DNA of 64,000 nt from Streptomycetaceae bacterium. Its GTDB lineage: Bacteria > Actinomycetota > Actinomycetes > Nanopelagicales > Nanopelagicaceae. The stretch covers positions 39,866 to 103,865 of the forward strand of contig JAIYBJ010000017.1 in assembly GCA_027488575.1 (NCBI GenBank), given 5' to 3'. Positions 8,045 through 16,299 of the stretch are shown here, piece after piece. The notes below the pieces were generated by a model, which saw only the letters and a list, made by a program, of their open reading frames with translations, was not told the DNA's origin and did not search any database. Positions within the stretch are counted from its first letter, which is position 1. Every line of letters starts with the position of its first letter. The translations under genes and the position numbers were made by a program.

Positions 8045-9319
8045 GTGATCGCAAGCGTTGCACCAATACTCATCGCAATTGGTGCATTTTTTCTGCGCAT
8101 AATTAATCTAGGTAACCCAAAAGGCTTTGTATTTGATGAGGTTTACTACGTCGATGGCGCTAGAGATTTATTGAAATATGGCGTTGAAGTTGAAGGATTA
8201 AAACCCGAGTTTGTTGTTCATCCACCAATTGGCAAGTGGTGCATTGCACTTGGTATCAGAATTTTTGGAGATAACGAGTTTGGCTGGAGAATCACTGCAG
8301 CTATCGCAGGTACTCTCATAATTCTTATTGCGGCTCGACTGGCTCATGAGCTCTTTTACTCACCATTTTTAACTGCAATTACAGCTGCACTGTTGGCATT
8401 CGACGGATTGCTATTAGTCCATTCGCGCACAGCACTTCTTGATCTCTTTCTAACGCTGTTTATATTAACTGCAACATATTTTTGGTTTAGACAACAGTAT
8501 TGGTATGCCAGCATCTTCTTTGGACTAGCACTAGCGACTAAATGGAGTGCGTTGTATTTCATTGCGCTATTTGGTTTTGTTACGTTATTCAGGTTATTTC
8601 GGCAGGTGAATGCAAAAGATCTGCTACGAAATGTTTCTATCAAAATTCTGCAATTCGGCATTATTCCAATCTCGATTTACATAACTTCCTGGATTGGGTG
8701 GTTTGCCAGTGGACGTGGGTGGAGCCGAGATTACGCATCGAATGCGTTTAGTTCACTGATTTACTATCACAAGCAGATGTTGGATTTTCATACTTCACTT
8801 GTTGAGAAACATGCTTACCAAGCAAATCCGTGGAGTTGGTTAGTAATGGGAAGACCGACATCTTTCTATTATGAATCGCCTAAAGGATGTGGGAGCAGTA
8901 ACTGTGCACAAGAAGTATTGGCGTTAGGAACACCCGTTTTGTGGTGGAGTGCAACCATCGCACTTGCAGTTCTCGTTGGTTATTGGTTGTGGCAGTTCTA
9001 TCAACGCAAAGTTGATAGCAGGCTTACATTTATTCTTCTTGGGATCATTGCAGGATATTTACCGTGGTTCTTCTTCCAGAAGCGCACTGTGTTTAGCTTC
9101 TATGCAATCGTTTTTGAGCCATTCTTAATTCTTGCACTTGTGTACTGTGCAAAGTTGTTTATCGAAAGAAGTCGAAACCCTGCAGATGCCCAAGTAATAA
9201 TCCTTGGTTTTGTGGCAGTGGTTTTCCTTAATTTTGTTTACTTTTTGCCGCTATATCTAGGAGAAGTAATCACATATGCGCAATGGCAGATGCGAATGTG
9301 GTTTCCTTCTTGGATCTAG
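8045..9319 (+). CDS. pmt: Dolichyl/polyprenyl-phosphate-mannose--protein mannosyltransferase
   Basis: Multi-pass GT39 membrane glycosyltransferase that O-mannosylates exported proteins, using polyprenyl-phosphate mannose. The 424-residue protein has about ten hydrophobic segments. The catalytic loop FDEVYYVDG is at residues 30-38 (Asp31-Glu32), followed by VHPPIGKW, and the C-terminal region has FFQKRTVFSFYAIVFEPFL. It is shorter than mycobacterial homologues (about 520 residues), mostly at the N-terminus and in loops. The GTG start is supported by the leaderless -10 just upstream. Adjacent to rsmI, as in Mycobacterium. Confidence 0.88.
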   Translation: MIASVAPILIAIGAFFLRIINLGNPKGFVFDEVYYVDGARDLLKYGVEVEGLKPEFVVHPPIGKWCIALGIRIFGDNEFGWRITAAIAGTLIILIAARLAHELFYSPFLTAITAALLAFDGLLLVHSRTALLDLFLTLFILTATYFWFRQQYWYASIFFGLALATKWSALYFIALFGFVTLFRLFRQVNAKDLLRNVSIKILQFGIIPISIYITSWIGWFASGRGWSRDYASNAFSSLIYYHKQMLDFHTSLVEKHAYQANPWSWLVMGRPTSFYYESPKGCGSSNCAQEVLALGTPVLWWSATIALAVLVGYWLWQFYQRKVDSRLTFILLGIIAGYLPWFFFQKRTVFSFYAIVFEPFLILALVYCAKLFIERSRNPADAQVIILGFVAVVFLNFVYFLPLYLGEVITYAQWQMRMWFPSWI

Positions 9320-9320
9320 A

Positions 9321-10097
9321 TTATTCGTTTGAAGCGCGTGAGCGGTTGAGTCTTTCCACTGCTTCGTCTGCTAAATCTTGATCGAATACCTGATCGCGAG
9401 ATGGTGTAGCTGCTGCAAGTGCTTCACGAGCTAAGCGTTCTTGCTCTTCACTCCACTGCCCCGGAATTGTTAGATCAATTGTTCTGCGAGGTGTGACTGC
9501 CTTTGGTGCATTCACATAAGTTGGAACAGGAATCTCATTTGGTTGCCACGCTCCGCGATTTTCAGCAGAACCTTTAGGCAAAATTACAACGCCAGAGAGT
9601 TCACGTTCTGAAAGCGGGATCCAATGTTCTTTTTGTGCCGTGTGATGAACAACTTCTGAGAGATTTGTACTTGATGTACCAGATTGACTCTTTTGTAGGT
9701 TCTTAATCCTGCGCTTATAAAGCTTCTCGCTAATCGTTTGTCGTCTTACGTGCGCAACATAGATAAGTATTCCAGTAAGTGGAATTAGTGCGAAAGTAAT
9801 TTTCATTGTATTCATGAGACCACCAACAATTGTTGTAAGGAGTGAAGTGATTAGGATAAAAAAAATGATTCTTCTTTGCATTAATCGTTGTGCAACTTTT
9901 GCTTCGTGATCTAAATCTGTGTGAATAACTCCAGATCCAGAACTTCCACCTGGTGAACTACTTGCTACAACTCGAAGTGCGCTCTTGTATCGTTCAATTG
10001 ATTTTCCAGAAAATTCATTTCTGTCGTGAACCCATCGTGGCAAGAAATAGGCAACCCACATACCGATGATTGCCAAATAGATAAGTCCAGAAGCCAT
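9321..10097 (-). CDS. sepX: SepX/GlpR-type divisome membrane protein
   Basis: A 258-residue membrane protein that fits the SepX/GlpR family of Actinobacteria. In Corynebacterium the homologue is described as the membrane partner of the gephyrin-like protein Glp, and in Streptomyces as a divisome component. Seen: an N-terminal membrane anchor (about residues 4-20) followed by the typical LPRWVHDRNEF, two further membrane segments (about 77-96 and 100-117), then a basic, probably cytoplasmic tail ending in an acidic helix. The assignment rests on the N-terminal pattern and on the conserved neighbourhood with a RimJ-like gene and a MoeA-like gene. No catalytic motif is seen. Convergent with pmt, one base apart. 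Confidence 0.72.
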   Translation of the reverse strand: MASGLIYLAIIGMWVAYFLPRWVHDRNEFSGKSIERYKSALRVVASSSPGGSSGSGVIHTDLDHEAKVAQRLMQRRIIFFILITSLLTTIVGGLMNTMKITFALIPLTGILIYVAHVRRQTISEKLYKRRIKNLQKSQSGTSSTNLSEVVHHTAQKEHWIPLSERELSGVVILPKGSAENRGAWQPNEIPVPTYVNAPKAVTPRRTIDLTIPGQWSEEQERLAREALAAATPSRDQVFDQDLADEAVERLNRSRASNE

Positions 10098-10139
10098 GAT
10101 GTATAAAGATAGAGGGAGAAATCGGACCTATCGGGTATT

Positions 10140-10149
10140 TGGGTACCCA
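10140..10149. promoter_or_regulatory. Perfect 10-bp palindrome upstream of sepX
   Basis: TGGGTACCCA lies between the rimJ-like stop and the sepX start, just upstream of the expected -35 region for a possible TATCTT -10 at 10106-10111 (eight bases before the ATG). It could be an operator; no regulator can be named. Confidence 0.3.
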
Positions 10150-10167
10150 TTTCGCTCAACTTTTTTT

Positions 10168-10752
10168 CTATTTAATAAGTGAGTTTTCTTTTACGAATGA
10201 AAGGTGATCGCGCCAATCTCCATCAATATGCAAATACCGTGGGCGTTCACCTTCCAATAAATAGCCGGCTTTTTCAGCTACTCGACGAGAAGCTGCATTT
10301 TCTGGACGAAGATTTATTTCAATTCGATGAAGAGCCAAGGTTGAAAAGCCGTATTCGGTCAACAAGTTAACGGCTTCTGTCGTATAACCACGTCCTGCAT
10401 ATGCACGATCAATCCAATAACCAATGTGAGCACCGCGCATAGCTCCCATAATGATTCCACCCATAGAAATTTGTCCGATTAAATTATTTTCATGCCAGAT
10501 TGCGAAGGAAATTGATCGAACATCGCGCGATTCACGATTTAGGGTCCGGACTAATCTGAAAAAAGATGGAAGCTCTTTTTGAAGTGATTCGGCATCACTT
10601 CCAGGAATAAATGGAAGCGTTGCCTCCCATGGAGTAAGCCACTCTCGATTTTCTGCACGGACATTGAGCCATTTTTTTCTATCGCGCAAACGAAGTGGTC
10701 TTAAGTAAATCTCTGTGCCGTAAAGAGTTATCGGCCAGGAGTGTTCATTCAT
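10168..10752 (-). CDS. RimJ-like GNAT N-acetyltransferase
   Basis: A 194-residue GNAT acetyltransferase of the ribosomal-protein N-terminal acetylase type. Seen: IYLRPLRLRDRKKWL at the start, the acetyl-CoA loop IGYWIDRAYAGRGYTTEA (motif A, about residues 123-140) and HRIEINLRPENAASRRVAEKAGY. Its ATG directly follows the TAA of the MoeA-like gene with no gap, so translation is probably coupled. Position between the gephyrin-like gene and sepX matches the glp-rimJ-glpR order of other Actinobacteria. The substrate is unknown; a divisome protein is as plausible as a ribosomal one. Confidence 0.85.
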   Translation of the reverse strand: MNEHSWPITLYGTEIYLRPLRLRDRKKWLNVRAENREWLTPWEATLPFIPGSDAESLQKELPSFFRLVRTLNRESRDVRSISFAIWHENNLIGQISMGGIIMGAMRGAHIGYWIDRAYAGRGYTTEAVNLLTEYGFSTLALHRIEINLRPENAASRRVAEKAGYLLEGERPRYLHIDGDWRDHLSFVKENSLIK

Positions 10753-11664
10753 TTATATATATCGCCGCTCGAGAACCACGACATTTACAGAAGCACCCGC
10801 TTCCACGGATTCATCTTTTTCGCTAAGAGCAATAAAGGAGTTCGCATCGGAGAGAGTTGAAATTTCATCTTGAATTTCTAAGGCCCGAACAGATGAGGCA
10901 TCTTCGGAGAGGATTGCACGAATATACGAACGAGTTGCTGGCGCTGAAGTTATTGCCTTTTCAAGTTTTGCTTTTACCGATGGGCGATGGATTGTTGCTG
11001 CTCCAAGCATGGTACGAATCATTGGACGAACAAATAGTTCAAATGAAATGTAAGCGTTAATTGGATCGCCAGGAAGGGTGACAACAGGAGTTTTGTCAGG
11101 ACCAATCTGACCAAAATTATGTCTTCCGCTATTTTCTATTGCTAAATCAACGGTGGTTATCTCACCCATTTTTTGAAGAGTGCGTGTGATTAAATCAAAT
11201 GAATCATCATTGCGCTCACCGCTAATTACAATCAAATCTGCTCTAACTAATTGATCTTCAATAACTCCCAATAACTCTTCTTCATCATCCGGAATTGAAT
11301 GTACGCGATAACCAATTGCGCCCACTTCACGAACCGCAGTTGTAAGTAACCATGAGTTTGTTTCAAACTCTTCATCCGCCTTAAGTGCTTGACCTGGTTC
11401 AACTAAATCCGGACCGGCCGACAAGATAACTACACGCGGATGTGGACGTGTTGGCAGATGATCTAATCCAATGGAAGCAGCCAGTCCAACTTGGGTGGAA
11501 CGAATTCGACTATTGGCGCGTAAAACTAATCTTTCGCCAGCATAAATATCTTCGGCCAATGTCGCGCCATGTGCATCTAATAGAGGCAAGTCAAGAGGTT
11601 CGAGAGGATGACAAATTCCAAGTAATGAACTGAGAAACTCATCGACTCGCATCTGCTCTGCCAT
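10753..11664 (-). CDS. glp: Shortened MoeA/gephyrin-like protein (Glp type)
   Basis: Related to molybdopterin molybdotransferase MoeA but only 303 residues instead of about 400. After LAEDIYAGERL (about residues 37-46) the sequence jumps to SRIRSTQVGLAASIG, so the segment that normally carries the PPFDNSAMDGYAVR motif and most of domain II is absent. The later SGGVSVG motif is SGERNDDS here, and the MQPGKP loop is ENSGRHNF. The structural parts TLPGDPINAYISFELFVRP and the C-terminal domain remain. This argues against a molybdenum cofactor enzyme and for a gephyrin-like scaffold such as Glp, which binds FtsZ in Corynebacterium. The ATG at 11664 is preferred over a GTG two codons upstream because a TATGGT hexamer sits six bases before it. 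Confidence 0.78.
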   Translation of the reverse strand: MAEQMRVDEFLSSLLGICHPLEPLDLPLLDAHGATLAEDIYAGERLVLRANSRIRSTQVGLAASIGLDHLPTRPHPRVVILSAGPDLVEPGQALKADEEFETNSWLLTTAVREVGAIGYRVHSIPDDEEELLGVIEDQLVRADLIVISGERNDDSFDLITRTLQKMGEITTVDLAIENSGRHNFGQIGPDKTPVVTLPGDPINAYISFELFVRPMIRTMLGAATIHRPSVKAKLEKAITSAPATRSYIRAILSEDASSVRALEIQDEISTLSDANSFIALSEKDESVEAGASVNVVVLERRYI

Positions 11665-11670
11665 AATCAC

Positions 11671-11676
11671 ACCATA
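11671..11676 (-). promoter_or_regulatory. Leaderless -10 hexamer for the gephyrin-like gene
   Basis: On the minus strand TATGGT, six bases (GTGATT), then ATG at 11664. The spacing decides the start codon in favour of this ATG rather than the GTG inside the spacer. Confidence 0.6.
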
Positions 11677-11708
11677 CTTGTTGGAGCGAGATATCTAGGG
11701 GATTTACG

Positions 11709-12251
11709 ATGCAAGATAAAGCACTTATTCGTGAGCGATACCGCCGTGAAAGACGCGAGGCATTCGTCCCTGCAGTTTATTCAAATGTACTTTCAACTCC
11801 AGAAGTAATGCAGGCCACAATTGTTGCTAGCTATGTTTCTTATGGTTACGAACCAAGCACTGTCGAACTCAATCGAGCATTAATTAAATCTGGAAAGACT
11901 TTATTGCTACCTCGAGTAAATAAAGATCACATCGATTGGATTTACTGGGATGGCGACGAGAGCAAACTTGTAGAGAAGAAAAAAATCCTGGAACCAGTTG
12001 GCGATGTCGTTTCGCCACTGCCTGTCATCGATGTTGTCATTGTGCCTGCCTTGCGTGTTGATCGTGATGGATTTCGACTTGGTCAAGGTGGAGGTTTCTA
12101 CGATCGCGCACTGCCAACAATGTCAGGATGGAAAATCGCCCTTGTACATTCAGGTGAAGTAACGAGTGAAGTATTGCCTCGAGAAGATCATGACATCGCA
12201 GTCAATGCGGCAGCAACACCAGATTTAATCGTTAGATTTAGAAAAAATTAA
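11709..12251 (+). CDS. 5-formyltetrahydrofolate cyclo-ligase
   Basis: Converts 5-formyl-THF to 5,10-methenyl-THF with ATP. The 180-residue protein has the basic N-terminal KALIRERYRRERR helix and the GQGGGFYDRAL phosphate-binding motif near the C-terminus. AGGGG about eight bases before the ATG is a likely ribosome binding site. Divergent from the MoeA-like gene, as in mycobacteria, although the galU gene often found between them is missing here. It shares the TTAA at 12248-12251 with the convergent acyl-CoA dehydrogenase. Confidence 0.9.
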   Translation: MQDKALIRERYRRERREAFVPAVYSNVLSTPEVMQATIVASYVSYGYEPSTVELNRALIKSGKTLLLPRVNKDHIDWIYWDGDESKLVEKKKILEPVGDVVSPLPVIDVVIVPALRVDRDGFRLGQGGGFYDRALPTMSGWKIALVHSGEVTSEVLPREDHDIAVNAAATPDLIVRFRKN

Positions 12252-13396
12252 CGCACAGGTAAATTACGAGCCATCACAATTCTTTGTACCTGGTTTGTTC
12301 CTTCATAAATCTGCGTAAGTTTTGCATCGCGCATCATGCGCTCGACTGGATAATCTGAAACATATCCGTAGCCACCCAATACCTGAACTGCATCCTGAGT
12401 CACTTTCATGGCTACATCGGTTGCAAAACACTTGCTTGAAGCAGAGAAGAACTTCAGATCTTTCTCACCATTTTCACTCTTAACGGCTGCTGCATACGTC
12501 AGTTGGCGAGCGGCTTCGATGTTCATGGCCATATCCGCCAACATAAATTGAATGCCCTGAAAATCAAAAATTGGCTTATTGAATTGTTTGCGTTCATGCG
12601 AGTATACAGTTGCAATGTCGAGTGCGCCTTGTGCAAGTCCGAGTGCTTGTGCTGCGATTGTGATACGAGTGTGATCCAAAGTACTCATTGCTAAAGAAAA
12701 TCCTGTGCCAACTTCACCAATTCGACGATCATCAGAGATTTCTACATTATCGAAATAAACCTCACGAGTTGGCGATCCACGAAATCCCATTTTTTTCTCA
12801 GGTGCACCAAATGAAACACCGGCATCTGTTTTCTCGACGACAAATGCGGTTATTCCTTTTGCACCAAGAGATGGGTCGGTTTGTGCCATAACGGTATAGA
12901 AATCTGAAATCTCTGCATTAGAGATCCATTTCTTACTTCCGTTGATAACCCACTTGTCTCCAGTTTTGGTTGCCTTTGTACGAAGTGATGCCGCATCAGA
13001 TCCTGCTTCGGATTCAGAAAGGCAATATGAAAAACCTTTTCCTTGTGCCAGAGGTGTTAGCCAACGCTTTTTTTGTTCTTGTGTTCCGCCCAAAATAAGT
13101 GGCATCGAACCTAATTTATTTACAGCTGGAATAAGTGATGAAGATCCACACACACGTGCAACTTCTTCAATGATAAGAACAACGGCGAGAGCATCTGCTC
13201 CATCGCCACCAAACTCTGTAGGAACATGCGCAGAAGAAAGTCCTGCTTTTGCTAATGCTTGTGCCGCTTCAATTGGATAACGGTGATCTTCATCAACAGC
13301 TTTTGCATGGGGTGCAATCTCTTTTTGTGCGAGTGCACGAACACTTTGGCGCAGTTCTTCGTATTCACTTGGCAATGAATAAAGTGAATCCATCAC
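12248..13396 (-). CDS. Acyl-CoA dehydrogenase
   Basis: FAD-dependent dehydrogenase of fatty or branched acyl-CoA beta-oxidation. The 382-residue protein shows the family order: an N-terminal helical domain, YCLSESEAGSDAASLRT (flavin site), WVINGSKKWISNAE, the MGFRGSPTREVYFDNVE core, and the C-terminal QVLGGYGYVSDYPVERMMRDAKLTQIYEGTNQVQRIVMAR with the catalytic Glu in YEGTN. The start is either GTG at 13396 or the adjacent ATG at 13393; both overlap the copD stop, so the gene is coupled to copD. Chain-length preference cannot be read. Confidence 0.93.
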   Translation of the reverse strand: MMDSLYSLPSEYEELRQSVRALAQKEIAPHAKAVDEDHRYPIEAAQALAKAGLSSAHVPTEFGGDGADALAVVLIIEEVARVCGSSSLIPAVNKLGSMPLILGGTQEQKKRWLTPLAQGKGFSYCLSESEAGSDAASLRTKATKTGDKWVINGSKKWISNAEISDFYTVMAQTDPSLGAKGITAFVVEKTDAGVSFGAPEKKMGFRGSPTREVYFDNVEISDDRRIGEVGTGFSLAMSTLDHTRITIAAQALGLAQGALDIATVYSHERKQFNKPIFDFQGIQFMLADMAMNIEAARQLTYAAAVKSENGEKDLKFFSASSKCFATDVAMKVTQDAVQVLGGYGYVSDYPVERMMRDAKLTQIYEGTNQVQRIVMARNLPVR

Positions 13397-15246
13397 TGAT
13401 TCGCCTCTCTATCTTTCTTATTTAGCTTACTGAGATACAAGTTGTACTGCGCAAGTTCATCCGGTTGACCAAGTGCAGCCATTCTGGCTGTATTGCGGTC
13501 AATGCGTTTTGCTTCGTGTGAATCATCGCGCATCCACTGGATGAATGTAGCAACGAGTGCAATAAGAATTGGAATCTCCCCCATTGCCCATCCGATGGCA
13601 CCGCCTGATCGTTGATCAGCCAGTAAATCCAAGGACCATGGACGTTGTAGGGATTCAAAATACCCACCATCAATGAGTGTGCTTGCTGACATGAGTGCCA
13701 CGGAGAAGAACGCATGAATACTCATGGCTGCGAAGAGAATAACAATTCTAATTATGTGTGGGACTTTCCTTGGATTTGGATCAACACCAACAATGACATG
13801 GAAGAAAAGAGTTCCAGCCAATAAAAAGTGAATATTCATAAACAAGTGGCCCTGATGACTCTGCATCATTCCGCCAAACAAAGGAGTGAAATAAAGCGCA
13901 AAGAGAGATCCGTCAAAGATTGCGAGTGCAACTACTGGATTTGTGAGCACGCGTGCATACCGAGAGTGCAGGGCTTTAATAAGTAAACCGCGCACACCTA
14001 GCTCTTCACCATCACGAGATTGTGGCAGCGTGCGAAGTGCAAGAGTGATCGGTGCGCCTAAAACGATTCCTATTGGGGCAATCATTCCTAGGACCATGTG
14101 CGCAACCATGTGCCATGAAAAAGCAAAGTGTGCATAAACACCGAGACCACCACTAGTTGCATAATCAATAGCTGAAATTCCTAGTGCAAATGAAATTGTG
14201 CGACCTACAGGCCATTTATCTCCACGACGAGTAAGGACCACGACACCCTTTATGTAAAGTGCAACAGCTAAAACCAACAAACCAATCATGAATACATTGG
14301 GATCATATTCAAACAGCAGTCGTGTGAAGTTCGGAGCTTCAGGCATCGGCATACCTGCAATTGAAAGTGCTGCATTAAATGGTTCTTGCGAATCTCGCGA
14401 CGGTGGTTGATTTGATGAGAGCCACGAACCTAAGGCGGTTACAAAAATCATGATTGCGGCTTCCACAGAAATTAATCGTGTCATTGCACGCCAATTAACT
14501 GTTGGCTTCGTTGCTAAATAACTTCTGTGTTTGTACCCAAAGAAGAGCAAGACAAAGGTGATAACAACCTTAAGAATTACAACGTATGCATAGCTAGATG
14601 ACCAGGCAGCTGCAAAATTCAGTCGAGCTGAAGCGTTAACAACTCCACTTATTACAACTGCGATTGCGGCCCATAATGCAATGTGGCTAAAGCGGGGCAG
14701 TGAAATTTTGCGGTCATCTTGATTAAGTAACGCAATAGCGATGACTCCACCTACCCAGAAAGAAAGCGCTATGACGTGAATTAGCAAGGATCCAATAGCA
14801 AGTGCGTGCGAACCGCTGGATGCAGCGTGACTTTGAAAAACTGGCGCTGAAATTGCGATAAGAGAAATAAATAACAATATCGCTGTGTACCCAGAAGAGG
14901 TAAGTACTCGAGAAGAGATTGCTACAAATAATGCGATGAGCGTTTGGAAGAAGAGATATTGGCCCAGTGAAATTTGCAGAACAAAAGATTGTATAACTGC
15001 TGGATCCAAGACTGAAGAAACTGAACCGCCCAAGATGTTTGCAAGAGTAAATACAATATTGAGGACGCTACTAAAAAACCAGGCAAAGGCTGAAATAGAA
15101 ATAATTGATCTTATTTTTGTTCCACTTGTGGAAAGTTTGCCATCTTTATCTAGAACCAAGAAAGCTAGAGCTAACAATGCTCCGACAGTGATGAAACTGG
15201 AAAGAACTGCTGAGAATTTACTGGCTGTCACCAGTGCTGAAATCAT
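13393..15246 (-). CDS. CopD copper-resistance / CtaG cytochrome oxidase assembly fusion
   Basis: A 617-residue polytopic membrane protein made of two families. The first half (about residues 1-280) is CopD-like, with eight or so membrane helices and the HVIALSFWVGGVIAIALL segment. The second half (about 300-560) is a CtaG/caa3-type assembly domain with HFAFSWHMVAHMVLGMIAPIGIVLGAPITLALR and HQGHLFMNIHFLLAGTLFFHVIVG, which are rich in His and Met. The same fusion occurs in mycobacteria. It overlaps copC by four bases, so copper uptake or delivery to cytochrome oxidase is the likely job. The C-terminal tail is charged. Confidence 0.85.
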   Translation of the reverse strand: MISALVTASKFSAVLSSFITVGALLALAFLVLDKDGKLSTSGTKIRSIISISAFAWFFSSVLNIVFTLANILGGSVSSVLDPAVIQSFVLQISLGQYLFFQTLIALFVAISSRVLTSSGYTAILLFISLIAISAPVFQSHAASSGSHALAIGSLLIHVIALSFWVGGVIAIALLNQDDRKISLPRFSHIALWAAIAVVISGVVNASARLNFAAAWSSSYAYVVILKVVITFVLLFFGYKHRSYLATKPTVNWRAMTRLISVEAAIMIFVTALGSWLSSNQPPSRDSQEPFNAALSIAGMPMPEAPNFTRLLFEYDPNVFMIGLLVLAVALYIKGVVVLTRRGDKWPVGRTISFALGISAIDYATSGGLGVYAHFAFSWHMVAHMVLGMIAPIGIVLGAPITLALRTLPQSRDGEELGVRGLLIKALHSRYARVLTNPVVALAIFDGSLFALYFTPLFGGMMQSHQGHLFMNIHFLLAGTLFFHVIVGVDPNPRKVPHIIRIVILFAAMSIHAFFSVALMSASTLIDGGYFESLQRPWSLDLLADQRSGGAIGWAMGEIPILIALVATFIQWMRDDSHEAKRIDRNTARMAALGQPDELAQYNLYLSKLNKKDREANQ

Positions 15247-15764
15247 CTCTCTCTATAAATCTTTCGGGCATAAAGAGATAGAAGAACAAGAACAAAGAAT
15301 GCAAGAACAAGTAATCCGATAACGAAGGCGTTTGTTCCCCAATTGCTTACTTCAACTTTTGGACTCGCACTTTCAACCGGAATTGGCTGTGGAGTTGTGA
15401 TTTCACTTGGCGCGGTAAAAGTAAATCTGAATGAACCTTCTAGCGGAATATCGTTTTCAGCAAAGAGTGCATAGGTGACTGTGTAAACACCAGAGACTTT
15501 AAGAGTTTTCAAACCAATTACAGCACTGGCACCATCTATTGCGAGCACACCATCATCTACGCGTTTTCCTTGCGGATCAGTAACTTCCATCAAATTGCCT
15601 GCATCGATAAGTGGAACTTGACCAGTAACACTGACCGCACTTGGTGCAACAGTTATTGTCGCGCCACTCATTGGGTTAGTTGCAATAAGAGAATTCGCAT
15701 GTGTTGCAGGAGCAGTCACAAAGAGAGCAATTATGGCAATGCTGAGTACTCGCATGATCTTCAT
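15243..15764 (-). CDS. copC: CopC-like exported protein with C-terminal anchor
   Basis: A 173-residue exported protein: signal peptide (about residues 1-22), a CopC beta-sandwich domain (about 22-118), a proline-rich linker and one C-terminal membrane helix (about 148-167). The mature start HANSLIATNPMSG fits the CopC N-terminal His copper ligand. The second ligand motif, normally Asp-x-His-Pro before GxxxF, reads NDIPLEGSFRF here, so Asp is kept and His is replaced by Ile. A copper role is therefore less certain than the family name suggests. AGAGGGG precedes the ATG. First gene of the copC-copD-acyl-CoA dehydrogenase unit. Confidence 0.82.
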   Translation of the reverse strand: MKIMRVLSIAIIALFVTAPATHANSLIATNPMSGATITVAPSAVSVTGQVPLIDAGNLMEVTDPQGKRVDDGVLAIDGASAVIGLKTLKVSGVYTVTYALFAENDIPLEGSFRFTFTAPSEITTPQPIPVESASPKVEVSNWGTNAFVIGLLVLAFFVLVLLSLYARKIYRER

Positions 15765-15877
15765 TTTTTACCCCTCTTCTGCCGCTTTAATTCGCATCTA
15801 TCTTCCCACTTCTTTAGACTTGGTATCTACTCCAAAGTCGGAATTGAGCGGGAGTTAAACGGGAAAGGAATAGTCAG

Positions 15878-16114
15878 ATGCCTACATATCAATATGCATG
15901 CGCTGACTGTGGCCATGAATTTGAGGCTTTCCAAACTTTCTCTGAAGCTTCATTGACCGCATGCCCCGAATGCAAGGGCGAAGTACGAAAGATTTATTCC
16001 GCGGTTGGAGTTGTCTTTAAAGGTTCTGGTTTTTATAAAACAGATTCTGCAAAATCAACAACGAGCAACTCTTCGCCAGCGCCCGCGCCTGCTCCAACTC
16101 CAAAAGCTGATTAA
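15878..16114 (+). CDS. FmdB-family zinc-ribbon protein
   Basis: A 78-residue protein. Cys8, Cys11, Cys29 and Cys32 (CADC and CPEC) form the FmdB zinc ribbon in the N-terminal 45 residues, followed by GVVFKGSGFYKTD and a serine, alanine and proline-rich tail. The family is a putative regulatory or chaperone protein; the mycobacterial relative Rv0991c lies in the same wider neighbourhood. AAAGGAA upstream of the ATG is a usable ribosome binding site. Confidence 0.9.
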   Translation: MPTYQYACADCGHEFEAFQTFSEASLTACPECKGEVRKIYSAVGVVFKGSGFYKTDSAKSTTSNSSPAPAPAPTPKAD

Positions 16115-16127
16115 CTAGCCACAACTT

Positions 16128-16244
16128 TTAATCTGTGTGATGTGGCGGCTTATCCGCTTTCATTTCAGCTTCACGTTTTGCATCTTCAAGAGCCTGTTCG
16201 TGATCTATTTCATCAGAAGTAACATTTGGCAAGATTTCGCTCAT
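16128..16244 (-). CDS. 38-residue charged protein of unknown function
   Basis: A short reading frame with a strong start: GGAGG seven bases before ATG at 16244. The product is hydrophilic, begins MSEILPNVTSDEIDHEQ, continues as a mixed-charge helix (ALEDAKREAEMKADK) and ends in PPHHTD. There is no membrane segment or cysteine. It faces fmdB tail to tail (13 bases) and is divergent from the mmpL gene. I do not recognise a family. The good ribosome binding site and the way it fills an otherwise empty gap argue for a real gene. Confidence 0.7.
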   Translation of the reverse strand: MSEILPNVTSDEIDHEQALEDAKREAEMKADKPPHHTD

Positions 16245-16299
16245 ATGTAACCTCCGATTAGAATTGGAATCCTAATTGTAGCGAGATAACAGGGGCACC

